In this document: positions 12,440 to 24,390 of the stretch, piece after piece | Layout of the letters: each line of letters starts with the position of its first letter | Position numbering within the stretch: the first letter of the stretch is position 1 | Assembly (NCBI GenBank): GCA_018873245.2 | Contig: JAEMBT020000009.1 | Location: 2,798,001-2,862,000, forward strand | Direction: 5' to 3' | Origin: Archegozetes longisetosus | Taxonomy: Eukaryota; Arthropoda; Arachnida; Sarcoptiformes; Trhypochthoniidae | Length of the DNA: 64,000 bases | Notes under the pieces: generated by a model | The model's database searches: none | What the model was told of the DNA's origin: nothing | The model's input: only the letters and a program-made list of their open reading frames with translations | Program-made: the position numbers and the translations under genes

Positions 12440-13215
12440 TCGAAATACTCGGAGCCTGATCTTAAGTTTTGATCCCTCGAGTCGAGTCCTCGTTCAGTGA
12501 GATTGCGGGTTCTGGAATCTCGGGCCTTACCTGCACAACCCGAGAAACCAAAGAACCGTCATTATGTGTACACAGCACCCGATGGTTCTGTGGCTATTTT
12601 TGCGCTCACAACAGTGCCCGACTATTGCCTCATCACCGGTTTTCACTGCATCTACTAAAACGTAGATGTAGTACTTAGTCGAATTCCGGTGTCGAGATTG
12701 GATCCGCCCGCGTATCAACATTGGGTCTACAGCTGAAATGCCAAATGAGGCTAGATTTAAAGGTCCAGTGTGCCTGCACAACTGAGCCTCATACCTCCAA
12801 TTTGGCTTACAATGCCCAGCATATTAAGATTTGGCTTGTTTCAGCTGATAAGAACCCAATGCTAAAAGCCGGAGATCTGTATGAGTCAATAAGGGAAATC
12901 CTAAAATGGATTCCCTCCTATTGACTCGAAGTTAACAGATCTCCGACTGAGCCGTTTAGGTGATACTAGATCAGCTAAACAGTTTGGCTCATTCAGCCTA
13001 CCAAGCATAGCTCGAGCTATGCTCGGACTATCCTCAATGTCGGACTCAATACACTCATAGGATGCATTGAAAATTGCAGTAGCAATTCTAAGGTGCGACA
13101 TCATGTGAAGGATGGACTTGTTTGACCACACCTTGCCGAAGTACCGGGAATATTGTTTCATCCGTCACTTGACGGCTTCCACAACGTACCGGAACTTAGT
13201 TACAAGGTATAATCG
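12440..13215 (-). pseudogene. DDE transposase fragment with SWIM-type zinc finger
   Basis: On the minus strand, reading from 13215 to 12490, the C-terminal half of a transposase can be followed. The segment RYVVEAVK*RMKQYSRYF and then HLRIATAIFNASYE matches the end of a DDE_Tnp_4 (PIF/Harbinger-like) domain. It is followed by YQLKQAKS, RIQSRHRNSTKY and then CCERKNSHRTIGCCVH, the spacing of a SWIM zinc finger that often closes this transposase type. Stops at the K*R position and near 12840 break the frame. The catalytic region is missing, so this is a truncated dead copy. The local sequence is less AT-rich than the neighbourhood. Confidence 0.65.
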
Positions 13216-15000
13216 ATTTGCCTGAGCACAAGCTTATGAAGATTCAAATAGTACAATAAAGAATGTTCAAACGAGTTTTTATTCTTAAAAATACAAGGGT
13301 TTTATAATAATGTTCCGAAGGACATAGCTCGTGTCAGCCATCTTAGATTTCAAAAATTCTCTCAAATCTCGATTCTACTCTTCATTGCCTCTCGTTTGAT
13401 GCCAAATTTGTCTTGGTTCATTCAGGGAAGGATCACTATTTGTTTTGGGTACTGTTCTTTGTTTATTATTGAAAACTGCTTAAGTGGCAAAAAATATTCT
13501 ATCATTTTAATAACTAGCTTAAAATTATATGTCATGCCAGAAAGATTGTTTTGTTTAATATATCAGAAATTTGCCGAAGAAACTGTTTTTTGACAGGCTA
13601 AAAGGTTTCTAGATTTTCATTTTAAAAAGTTACTTTATCCTTGTCTAATAATCTAAATATATTTCATCACATAATCAAATAGTTAGAACAAAAGTTAATT
13701 TGTAACGAATTTCTTGCGCCGAAGACGCAAGTTAATCCGTTAATCACCGGTAAACCACTAATTGATTTTACCGGTGGAATGCAGACACAACTTATTGTCT
13801 ACGACTTGGTGGAAGTCTGAGGTCAAAAGGGATATCCGATAGAAATTGCTTATCCAGCAATCTTACTATCAGATATGTATAGCTTATTAAAAGAAAGACA
13901 AGTGTTCTCTACAAAAGCTTTATTGATACTGATCCTAAAATGTATTTACAACAGCCTTTCATATATTAAGATTACTCATAAACAATGCCTTACTAGAGGC
14001 CAGTTATTTTGAAACTATGTCGTCAACGATAGAATCAACGATAGTGTCAAGGTAAGAGTCAGAGTAAGATTCAAAGTAAGAGTTAAAGTTCGTCACAAAT
14101 TAAAATTTGCTTCATTAGTTACGTTTGTAGTAGTCGATGTGTTTAATATCAAGATATACGCGCATGCGTCATAGAACTATTAATTACTAATACTTGATAT
14201 TAGATCTACCAGAATAACTTTAATTTTACACACGTCTTCTGAGATCTAGAATATATTTTAAAATATGCAATGTCATTCAAATTAAATTAAATTTTATTTA
14301 AATTTTTTTGGAATTTAAAATTAAATAAATTTATTGGTTATTAATATTGTGAAATATAAAAAATATAGTGCTTTATTTTCTATAATTGTTTAGTTAGTCA
14401 TCTTAAGAGATTAACCTTAATCTATAATAAAGTAGTTTAGTATTAAGATGGAAAGTGTAGATTGCAACTTTTATTTGTAATGAGTAATAATCTTTTAGAT
14501 CACAGTACAAGATCATTTCCCACTTGAGTGATAAATATTTGTACAAGTACTATTTACCTAAATTACAGAAAAACACAAATGTTTTCTTGTTTTCAGATAA
14601 AAATAACTATTGTGAGAACCAAAAACTATAAAAGGCAAGAGAAGTTGTGTAACAAAAAACAGATATAACAAAAACCCTTAACTGTTCACTATTATTCATT
14701 GTACATCTAAAGTTGTAATAAAATAATTATTAAGAAGTTGAAGAACTCTTTTATTTGAAGTAATATCTATATCATATATATAATAAAGAGTACGAAAAGG
14801 TGAGTAACAAGCATATTACTTTAATAAGCAAAGCATACTCTATCGAGTCCAACCAAACTCATAGATAGAGAATTAGGTAAAAGTAAATTGGAATCTCATA
14901 TTGAGGTTCCTGATTTCAATTTACTCATTCCTGGATACACACACACATTACACGAGAAACTATAATGATCCCAAGTCACAAAAATAAACGTGACAATATC
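13216..15000. other. Intergenic with a possible solo-LTR-like stretch
   Basis: No gene is recognised. From about 13700 to 14990 the base composition differs from its surroundings, with short internal direct repeats (GTAAGAGT-type units at 14050-14085), an AATAAA at about 14719 and a start/end of TGTAAC/GTGACA. This recalls a solo LTR, but no target duplication or second LTR was found, so the call is weak. Confidence 0.25.
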
Positions 15001-17370
15001 TCACTCATTTTTCTACTATCTTAAGACATACAAAACTTTAAATAGATGAGTTTTGTAAAAGGTACCGAAAATTGCCTTTTAGATGATAAATAGTTGAAGT
15101 TTCAGAATTTTTCATACAAAATAGATTCTAAAATAATATCGATCTCAAATTTAATACTTAAAGTCCATTTATTTCCATAGAGATAAAACGATGTCAACCA
15201 AATACATCACTTTTATCTAACATGATAATTCTGTTTAACAAATGGTTTGTTATATTGACATTAGTATCACCTACTTTTATAAAATACATATTGTAATATA
15301 AAGCTCATTTACTGACAGGTATTGAGTCTTAATATTTGATTTACTTATCGGTAAAAATTATTTCGAAGGATAAAGTAATTGATTTATTAATAGCATTTAA
15401 GAATAATCATTAAGAGTGTTTAATGTAAATTTAATTCTTAATATCAATAGTAATTTCATTATTTTCTTCTTATTCAATGATATGTAGAGATAAAACTTGG
15501 AAATTCAACGACTGGTATGATTCAATAGACAAAAAGGTAGAAAATTTAAGTCTTATATGATATTAACAGATAGCTTTTAGCTAATCTTATAAAAAATTGT
15601 TACTTGTATTAAACAATAACTTTTGAGATTATTTTATAGTGAAATGTTAGATCTAGACATTAAATAACATCAAAAAATTATCTAACTACTAAAAAGCATT
15701 TAACTACATGATATTTCATTTCAGTTAAGAATATTTTAATACTTTTAGTAAATATATACTTGAACTCAAAAAAGATTTGTAAATTGTTGATCCGTGCTGG
15801 TTTGCTAATAGTTTCAATGTGAGTTTTAGTTAGTAAAATTTAAGTTAGTTAGAAAAGATTTCTGTATTTTAAACTGGTACCGTTTGTGCAAAGTTTTTAA
15901 ATTCTAATTTATATGCTTTCTGATTCATAGTTAATATTTTCAATTTTAAACTTGAAAATTACCTATTGTATTGAAAACTACTTAAGTGCAAAATTTTCCT
16001 CTTTTTGAATGGTGGCCTAAAATTAGATATCCTCTAGGCAGAACTCCCATAGAAACCTGGCATCCTCCTTTATTTATGCTCAACATTCGAGAAATTCTCT
16101 GAAGAAGCTTTTGGTAGGATGTAGGTTAGGTTAGTTATAGATTTATTGATTGGTGACACTTTACTCATATTGTTTACTATCATATAATGCTATATAAAAC
16201 TTTCGGGTAGATACTGCCTTGTACGAAGCTTTGGAAATTGACTTTTAGTCTATAGATAATTTATGTTTTCAGACTTCATAAATTGAAATCGTACTAAAAA
16301 AATATTAATCGATCCTTTAAATTCAATATAAAAATATAAACATAAATTTCATTAATTTCCATAGAGAATTTTCTCGATACATCATTTACACCAAAACACA
16401 TTTCCCTCAAAAGTTCTGTTTGACAAGTAGCTTTGCTATGTGAACATTAAAATGTTATGTACTTTCATAAAATCGATATTTTATCTAAAACTTGTGTATT
16501 GACAGATGTTGAGTAATCATCTTTGATTTTTATATTAATATAATTAACTTCAAAGATAGTCATTTAACTCAATGATTATACTGCAAAATAATCAAATAGA
16601 ACTGTTATGTGAAAATGATTTCAAATAGTAATAGATATTACTCTCACAGGCATTCAATGGTTAGAAGCAATAACTCTGATTATTGGTGACGCATACAAAT
16701 TATTGTAAACAGGTAAAATATTTGAGGTTTTGTTACTTAAAAAGACTTAACTACTTGCTAATTAAAAACTTTCATTTGATGTATGAAAATGACTTTGGTC
16801 AATTACATTAATATTCTATTTAAGTTCTTTAAATCTTTTGTATATCGATTTAGAAAGATGGGCAATGTGATGCTTTGTTCTCAATTGATAGACTGTTTTT
16901 TAAATTTCTAGTTATATATAAAAGTTTGATTTACTGGTTAGAAAATAAATTTTCATACTGATAAGAATATAGAAATGCAAAGAAATTTGTTTTCATGGAA
17001 AGAAAATAGACTGCAAAAATTTTTAAATAACTTTAAAATAAGTGATAACTCAGAGTATCGCAAAGAACATATTGATTAATGGAGATTGTGCGTACTCACG
17101 TCACAATATTGCGGCGAAAATTCGCCTAATTAATGGTGTAGCAACATAAAATGTCCCGCACAAAAGAAGTTAATAATTTCAATTCATCTTAAATTGAACT
17201 TTTGATTACTCGCTATTTATATCAAGAAGTACTAGAAACTTAATTTTTTACAATTTTAAAAATTTTGATTTCTTTTCAAACTCGCTTTATCTCATGTGTC
17301 CAATCAAGTGTTTGTATACTTTAGAAGTTTAAGAATTGGAAAGAGTCATATGATCAGAATTTTTAAGGAT

Positions 17371-17799
17371 TGTTCACTGGACTTTATTCATTTTTTCGAA
17401 TAAAAATGTCGAATTTCGTGTTTGACTCTAGTACGGAGTGTATTTCAATTTAAAAAGTATAAGATTAATTGTTTGAAATAGTTACTGACACACAATAACT
17501 AGGAGACACTAGTTTAAATCTTGTTTCTGTTATATCATGTTAGTATATAATAAGACCTTTAGAGTTATACAATCACCAAGCTATGGCTTGTTAGTTCATA
17601 AAAAGACTTAGATTCAAAGATTGTTTCTTTTAAGTTTATCAAAGGGTTTTTGTTTAAATAGATTTTAAGGAAAATACGAATTTAATCTGATATTTCAAAC
17701 AATTAAACTTATACATTTTAAATTGAAATACACTCCGTACTAGAGTCAAACACGACATTCGACATTCTTATTCGAAAAAATGAATAAAGTCCAGTGAAT
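17371..17799. repeat. TIR element of about 430 bp with 110-bp arms
   Basis: Left arm 17371-17482 and right arm 17690-17799 are inverted copies. Both contain CTCTAGTACGGAGTGTATTT and TTTTTTCGAATAA. The 200-bp centre has no ORF. A non-autonomous DNA element. Immediately right of it, two diverged direct copies of about 100 bp (17810-17900 and 18058-18165) share CGATGTATAATTTATG-like and GAACATACTCGT-like segments. Confidence 0.75.
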
Positions 17800-18370
17800 T
17801 TGAATGACCTAAAATATGAGCTAATTCGATTAGTATGATCAGGAAGATTCCAATGATGTATAATTTATGTCTACATCGGAAACATACTCGTTTACGTAGA
17901 AGAAATTAGAAGAAAATGATCTGAAAATGACTATGAAAGTGACCTTAAGTTCACATATATTTGATTTGTCTTCAGTTTGCTATGTTCTATTTGTTAAATG
18001 CAGCTCGAATCGAAAATCGACTTATTGAATCGAAAAACGTCCAATTTTCGTGTTAACCTCAGATGACCTCGAATATGTTCTCAATAGACTCGTATGGTCG
18101 AGACGAGTCCAACGATGTATAATTTATGCGTCTACGACGTTGGGAACATACTCGTCCACGTTTGCTATAGTTCAGCCAAGTATTGCTTATACAATTATTT
18201 AAGAATGCTGGCCTAGTACCGAATGGTTCAGCGAAACATTATATACTAATTTTTTGTGTTGAAACGCGTTCAATTGAGTCAAAAATCCGATTTCGATTAA
18301 AGGCTTTGACATAATCCTTAATACAACCAATAATGCACAAAGGAATGCAAGCGTATAATTTGATGATGTA

Positions 18371-20373
18371 CAGGGTGTAAAAGAAAAGACTCCGTAAAAG
18401 TAAAAGTTAATAAATTTTTAATTATTCGACCGATTTAAAAAATTTTTTGTTTAAAAGTAGAATAATGGGAGTTTTTTCCAGCTTTGGAATCCTTATGATT
18501 CTAGCACCCATGTCATTTATATTCGTGAAATAGTTAACATTACAGTCTATGGGGAAAATTTAAATTTGAATATCTTGGAAACGCGAGCTGATATCGACAC
18601 AATTTTTACAAAATATATTTATTATATCATTATAGTCAACCTTACCAAATTTGACAGCCATTGGTCAAGAACTTTAAAAGTTATGGCTATTTTTCATATT
18701 TTCATGCAGAATGTTGAGTATATAAAATAATAGACTCGGTAAAAGTGAAAGTTAATAACTTTTAATCTGCTTTATTTAGTAAATTGAAATTTAAAAAATT
18801 AATAAATAAAATGTGAGGGTTTAAGATAAAATAGACTCGATATGCCAACCGTTTTATGAATGTGGTACAAACGAACTTTGAAATTTTCAATCACATTATT
18901 GAGAACATCGGAGGATATCTTTTCTATTTCAATTTTGATTGCATTTTCGAGTTGTTCCATCGTTAAAGGATTCTTTACATATACTTTATCTTTAAGATAT
19001 CCCCACAAATAGAAATCACAAGGATTGAGATCTGGAGAATGAGGAGGCCAATCGATACCACCACCAATAATTCGACCACTATCCAAAGTAATAATTCTGT
19101 CATCGAAATGGTCATTAATAAGCTGGAAAACTTCAGCAGTTCGATGAGGTCTGGCACCATCTTGCTGGAACCAGTGATCCGATACATTTTCAATCAATCC
19201 ATAAAGATTAGGAATAAAATGTTCATTCAATACTTGAACGTATCGTTCACTGGTAACACTTTCGTGCAAGAATACGGGACCAATAATTCCCAATGAAGAG
19301 ATCGCACACCAAACTGTGAGTCTTTGTGAATGAAGTGAGCGTTCGTGAATAATTTTAGGGTTTTCCAATGCCTAGAAGCGCCAATTCTGTTTATTGACGT
19401 ATCCATCCAGATGGAAATGTGCTTCATCGGAAAACCAGACTTTATTTATATCGATCTCTTCGTCGAAAATCTTTGGAACGAGTGTCAGAGAATTGAAATC
19501 TTTTTAGAGCATCCTGAGGACTTAGTCGTTGATTTAATTGAATTTTGTACGGAAAAAGGTTCGGTTCATTTGTCATAATGGAATGAAAACTAGTGTGGTT
19601 AATATGGAGTATCTGACATCCTTTTCTGGTGGATATTTTTGGATTTTTTCAACAATTTCTTTCACTCTTTCAATGTTTTCTGGTGTTATCACAGTGGGTT
19701 TTGATCCACATTTTCCCTGACGATCGTCTGCCACATTGCCATTCTCTTCAAATTTTGCAATCAATTCTTTAATTGTTTTTGAATCAGGAGCGTAACGAAC
19801 TTTAAAATGTCTTCTAAATTCTCTTTGAGTTAGAACTGGTGATTCTTGAGATTTATAAAAAGTTTTGACGATAAATATGCGTTCAGCAATACTATAGACT
19901 GTCATTTTTGATCACTCAAGTAAAAGCACAAAATATGAAAAAATTCTCAATTCTAAAAATGTGACTTAGTTTCAAAACTTAAAGAAATAAAAAAGCTATA
20001 AAGAAATACTTTTAAGGAGTTCAATATTCTTTATTCTGTATGAAAAATATGAAAATAGCCATAACTTTTAAATTTCTTGACCAATGGCTGTCAAATTTGG
20101 TAAGGTTGACTATAATGATATAATAAATATATTTTGTAAAAATTGTGTCGATATCAGCTCGCGTTTCCAAGATATTCAAATTTAAATTTTTCCCATAGAC
20201 TTTAATGTTTACTATTTCACGAATATAAATGACATGGGTGCTAGAATCATAAAAATTCCAAAGCTGGAAAAAACTCCCATTATTCTACTTTTAAACAAAA
20301 AATTTTTTAAATCGGTCGAATAATTAAAAATTTATTAACTTTTACTTTTACGGAGTCTTTCTTTTACGCCCTG
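18371..20373 (-). mobile_element. Tc1/mariner element, 2.0 kb with TIRs of about 340 bp
   Basis: The element is bounded by CAGGGTGTAAAAG at the left and the complement of CAGGGCGTAAAAG at the right, with TA on both sides (18369-18370 and 20374-20375), the normal Tc1/mariner target. The inverted repeats run from 18371 to about 18715 and from about 20030 to 20373 with few mismatches. That is unusually long for the superfamily. A single, disrupted transposase gene fills the centre. The arms are too similar to be very old. The right end lies about 290 bp upstream of the ionotropic-receptor start. Confidence 0.9.
18801..19905 (-). pseudogene. Mariner-type transposase, frame broken
   Basis: The N-terminal helix-turn-helix begins MTVYSIAERIFIVKTF at 19905 and continues with REFRRHFKVRYAPDSKTI and a linker before about 19600. 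The catalytic part follows: VWFSDEAHFHLDGYVN (first Asp, near 19420), FQQDGARPHRT (second) and PPHSPDLNPCDFYLWGY (third), with GYLKDKVY after it. The last 190 codons (18799-19368) are open. The gene is broken by loss of sequence and frameshift between about 19450 and 19610, and by one in-frame TAG at about 19371-19373 after NWRF, where related proteins have Trp. It is not expected to make active protein. Confidence 0.85.
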
Positions 20374-20660
20374 TATTAATACTTTAAATATTGCTAACGG
20401 AAAATTTAGGACTTAGGAGATTACTCAATAATTTAAAGTTCTTTTGAAATGAGAACAAATTATAAAACTAATAAATGTTATTTTTTTAATACCTTCAAAG
20501 TTAATTGAGTCTTAATCTGAAATTAGCTTTTAGCAAAAATATAATAATTTGGGCAGAATTCATGACCATTTATCAAATAATTATGCTAAAAAACAAAACC
20601 TAACAATTCGAAATAATTTATTTAAAAGAATTGTGAAAAGTGATTTTATTTTCAATTTTG

Positions 20661-22982
20661 ATGTCACTTAAATTTATTTCATTTTTTATAAATAGTGAAT
20701 CGATTGAGATGATTTTTCAAATACATAATAATCAATGCGTTAATTTGAATTCAATCAATGACACGGTTTTTTGGCAAGATAATTCAACTAATAACACTAT
20801 AAGAGTATATTCACTTATGTGGCCACCAATTGTCACGTATGGAGAAGAATTGATAAAGTCAGGGAATACTTCGGTACTTTACTATCAATATTGCGGACCA
20901 ATAATAGTATTGCTTATGCATTTTGCGAATTACATCAAAGCAAAGTAAGCATTGTTTTACCGGTTGGTATAAACTTGAAACTGTAATAATAATATTTTTT
21001 CCAAAAATGAGATTAAAAATAAGCATAGCAAAGTTATTGCAAGAATCAATAACGCCAGATAGCAATTTTAAAAATTAAGTAATTTAATGATTTTTCTATT
21101 ATATAAATTTAATTGTCTAATAAGCTAGTCTGATTCAAGGTTAGGGTAGATAAATAAAACAGTTAAAAGCGGTTGGGCATAAGTTATTACCTCGAAACAT
21201 CTCAAAATTTCGCATAAACTCAATAGAAATTGAAAAAATTTTCACCGATTCAAACAGAAGTTAATTAAAACTCTCTGATCTATTAACTATAACAAACAAA
21301 AATTAATTATCAAACACAAGCTCTAGCATCGATTGATACGTCCACCCAAATTTCCTTCGTCGATAAGGTACTGAACGTTAAGTATAATTTTCTCAATTTA
21401 GCTAACTTCAACTGAGGTTGAATTTCAATTGTAATTAGTATAGATTAATCAAATCATAATCGTGAATCTCAAATGTAAACTAACGCTATTTTTATGATAG
21501 CTAGTATTTATGCTTGCTTTTAGTTCAAAAATTCTTCACTACATCAACGTTTAATGAAATTGTGACAGAACGTGTTTAATTTACATTCAGTGTGCAATTT
21601 CTACCTGCTCCCAAGAATGATGCTGAGTTTATTAATCGAAATGAGATTGATCCGAGTAAAGGAGGCATACATTTTCTTCCGTTTCCTTACTGCCCAACAA
21701 CAGATCTGGAAACAATTCGAATGATTTATAATTTAAGTCTATCACGATCTATTGGAACATTAGAGAGATCAGCGATTTTCAGCTTTAATCAAAAAAGTTA
21801 GTCAATCAAATCTAAATTGGAATCATTGAAAAAACAAACTCCTTAACATGTGATAATATTTAATGCTCCTTGCATTACAATCTCTTTCCAGGAGAATGGT
21901 CTCTATTCACTCTGTTCGATTCATTCGATGTTGGAATTTATTATTCAATCTTCATATCTATTCTATCAATTGCATTAATCTTGTGTGCAAAAAGGCGTTC
22001 GATCAACAGTATTGTGGAATATATTTGGGATTTGATATCTGTTATACTTTCGGATATAATTGCTCGCAGAGTAACCAGCAGTTTCACCAGAATATTCTTT
22101 GGAATTTGGCTTCTTACAAGCATTGTACTATTGTCTTGCTTTTCGGGTAGACTGTTTGATTTATTAGCTCGTAATGATCCGATCGATAAAATTGACTCAT
22201 GGAATGACTTGTACGCTAAATCTCATTGGAAACAGTCGACAATAATAGCTTTTCAGCATTTCGAAATGTGTGACTTCATAGAAAATGATCCATCAGATAT
22301 GGCTTTGGATTTCAGAAAAAGGTTTGAAGTGCATGATCCGCTTACAACTATAAATGATCATAAATTGATTGAAAACTTGGTAAAGAAGAGTCGAGATAGC
22401 AATGCTGTCATTTCACTCGATAGTCTGTTCATTCATTATCTAAAAGTCAAATTTGAAATGAAAGCGATCTCTGATCTTTCTGAAGGATTTGATTATCATA
22501 TATCGGAATCAGGTTTTGGAACTAAGCCTTACTTTCTGTGGTTAAACCCGTATCTCGATAAAACACTAAATGTGAAAATGAACTATGTGTAAGCTTTGTG
22601 AATTGATCTTTTAAGAATCTAGAAAATGATGCAATTTTAAAATTTTTATAATAGAATCGTTCGATTAACTGAGAGTGGAATATATGAATACGAACTAAGG
22701 AAATCACTCAAGCCTAAGGGATATGGACCTGATATTAACACGAAAGTCGATGTGACTGCCTATGAATTCGGACCTTTGACTCTGAAGCAGCTAAGAGGAG
22801 CGTTCATTGTGCTCTTTATTGGAAACTCAATTGCGTTTCTGGTATTACTGATCGAACAATTCACACATTCCTATTCGAATACTGTTCGTGATGTGATAAC
22901 AGAAGTTTTGGCACATTCTCGTATAATATCGTATGTGCAGAGAGTTTATTTCAATATTCGTAATAACAGAGTTAATCCTTAA
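20661..22982 (+). CDS. Ionotropic receptor (iGluR-like chemoreceptor channel)
   Basis: A divergent member of the ionotropic glutamate receptor/IR family, a ligand-gated cation channel subunit. Exons are 20661-20944, 21591-21796, 21892-22588 and 22655-22982. All splice phases agree and give 504 aa. The start is the first in-frame ATG (MSLKFISFF), followed by a signal-like hydrophobic stretch. The first lobe contains RVYSLMWPPIVTYGEE and GPIIVLLMHFANYIK, then FLPFPYCPTTDLETIR. The channel follows: TM1 FDVGIYYSIFISILSIALI, a pore loop near EYIWDLISVILSD, and TM2 FFGIWLLTSIVLLSCFSGR. The second lobe spans RLFDLL to YELRKSL. The last helix is FIVLFIGNSIAFLVLLIEQF, with a short cytoplasmic tail. 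There is no large amino-terminal domain, as in most IRs. The SYTANLAAF motif of true glutamate receptors is absent. Ligand unknown. Confidence 0.9.
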
Positions 22983-24298
22983 ATACTTATTTTAAACAAA
23001 AGGCGCTTCGAAAGATTTCTGTTTGCTTTAACCAAAAAATGAATTAATTTTCATGATTACATGAAACGTTAGATATTTATATTTTGAAAAACAATAAGAT
23101 TTAGAGCTTTCATTCATATTAGTTTTTTTCAATGATTTGTCAATTTATTCTTAAAGTTTATCAAATTGAAATAACGATAAAGCGCCTTAGGTTTCTATCT
23201 TATTTGTGAAATGATTTGACAGAGCACTATAAGCATCGCGTCTTAATCTTTAAATTATTCTACACAATACGTGTTCTAAAACAAATATTTATGACTCTAT
23301 CAAGTTTATCATTAAATTTGAGTTTTATGTACAAGTTCTCATAGAATGTTTGGCAACTTCGATAATTTTGAATGCAATTATTCGTTATATTAAAAATTTA
23401 ATATTATCAAGTATTAATATTATTATAAATTCGCGTTTCACCAAATAAAGTAATAAAGCAACCTTGCGTATTTGAGTATAAAGCCAAATAGACCAGTAGA
23501 TCTGTTATCATATCTGGTAATTAAACCATCATAGATTATAAAATTTCAAACAATCAATAAGGAATAACACATAAGCTTCTATAATTCAACTGAATTGCTT
23601 TTGCGTATATTGTTTTAATAATGGATTAGATTTATTCACTTATTCTTAAAGCACACGGGTATATTTGGTTTAAAAGTGAACATATATAGAAAAATCAAAA
23701 TAATTATGACATTTAGGCAGATTTGAATCATATATATTTAGAAGAATCTAATTTACTGCTGCAACCAATGAATTAGGTCAGAGTTCAAAAACGGTTAATC
23801 AGAATTCAACTTCAATTATGACCCTTATTTTTATAGAAAACGCTTATAATATTTTAGATTAAATCGTTCACTGATTACTACTTGGAAAATATTTGCAATC
23901 TAATTACAGAAGTTATAGAAAGTTCGTGTATTCTCATTTATTTATTGGTAATATATATTTTGATTTGCCACAATAGAGTCAACTCTTAAACATCAATTTC
24001 AGAGATGTTTACTCACAGTTCTATTAAACCTCAAAAACTATTTGCTCGAAAACTTGTTGAATTCAATTTAATTAATAATTTTTGAGCACTGACTTAACTT
24101 TTTCGAACTTCTAAAGATTTAAATACGAAATTAAACTTTTGTGTGTCACTATTCACAAAATCTAATCTCAATTACCTATAAATAAATTAGTTTAACACAA
24201 GGTAAAGAACAGACAATAATCTTAACATAACACTCAATTATAATAGTATACTATTACATAATAATAATGTTCAATTTGTGAAGATTTTAGCGGGCAAA
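22983..24298. other. Intergenic, nothing recognised
   Basis: AT-rich 1.3 kb between the ionotropic receptor and the large foldback element. No ORF or repeat arm was identified. Confidence 0.5.
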
Positions 24299-24390
24299 CA
24301 CTATTCGGTTGAACTAGACTTTACGTAGCCAGAGATTTTCGGCATAAGCTTTGTATATAAATAATCTATAACTCAAACTGAGTTCAAATA

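Larger units (their letters stand above)
10860..16900. repeat. Three diverged copies of a 0.8-1.5 kb non-coding unit
   Basis: Three stretches align in order: about 10860-12420 (minus the 602-bp insertion at 11002-11603), 15000-15920 and 16140-16900. Landmarks shared by the copies include a GAAAATTG..TTTTTAGTC block, ATTTCCATAGAGA, TAAAATCGATAT, GACAGATGTTGAG, and (copies 1 and 2) TTTTAAACTGGTAC followed by GTGCAAAGTTTTTAA. All reading frames are full of stops. Each copy also has a possible donor (GTAAG or GTAAA) in the same place, so decayed copies of a gene are possible, but I could not recover a protein. Confidence 0.5.

Noticed and set aside
12469-12678. A plus-strand open frame of 69 codons
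   Set aside because: It is antisense to the SWIM-finger transposase fragment, which explains the composition.
13700-14990. A solo LTR
   Set aside because: Kept only as a weak remark, because no target duplication, matching second LTR, primer site or pol sequence was found.
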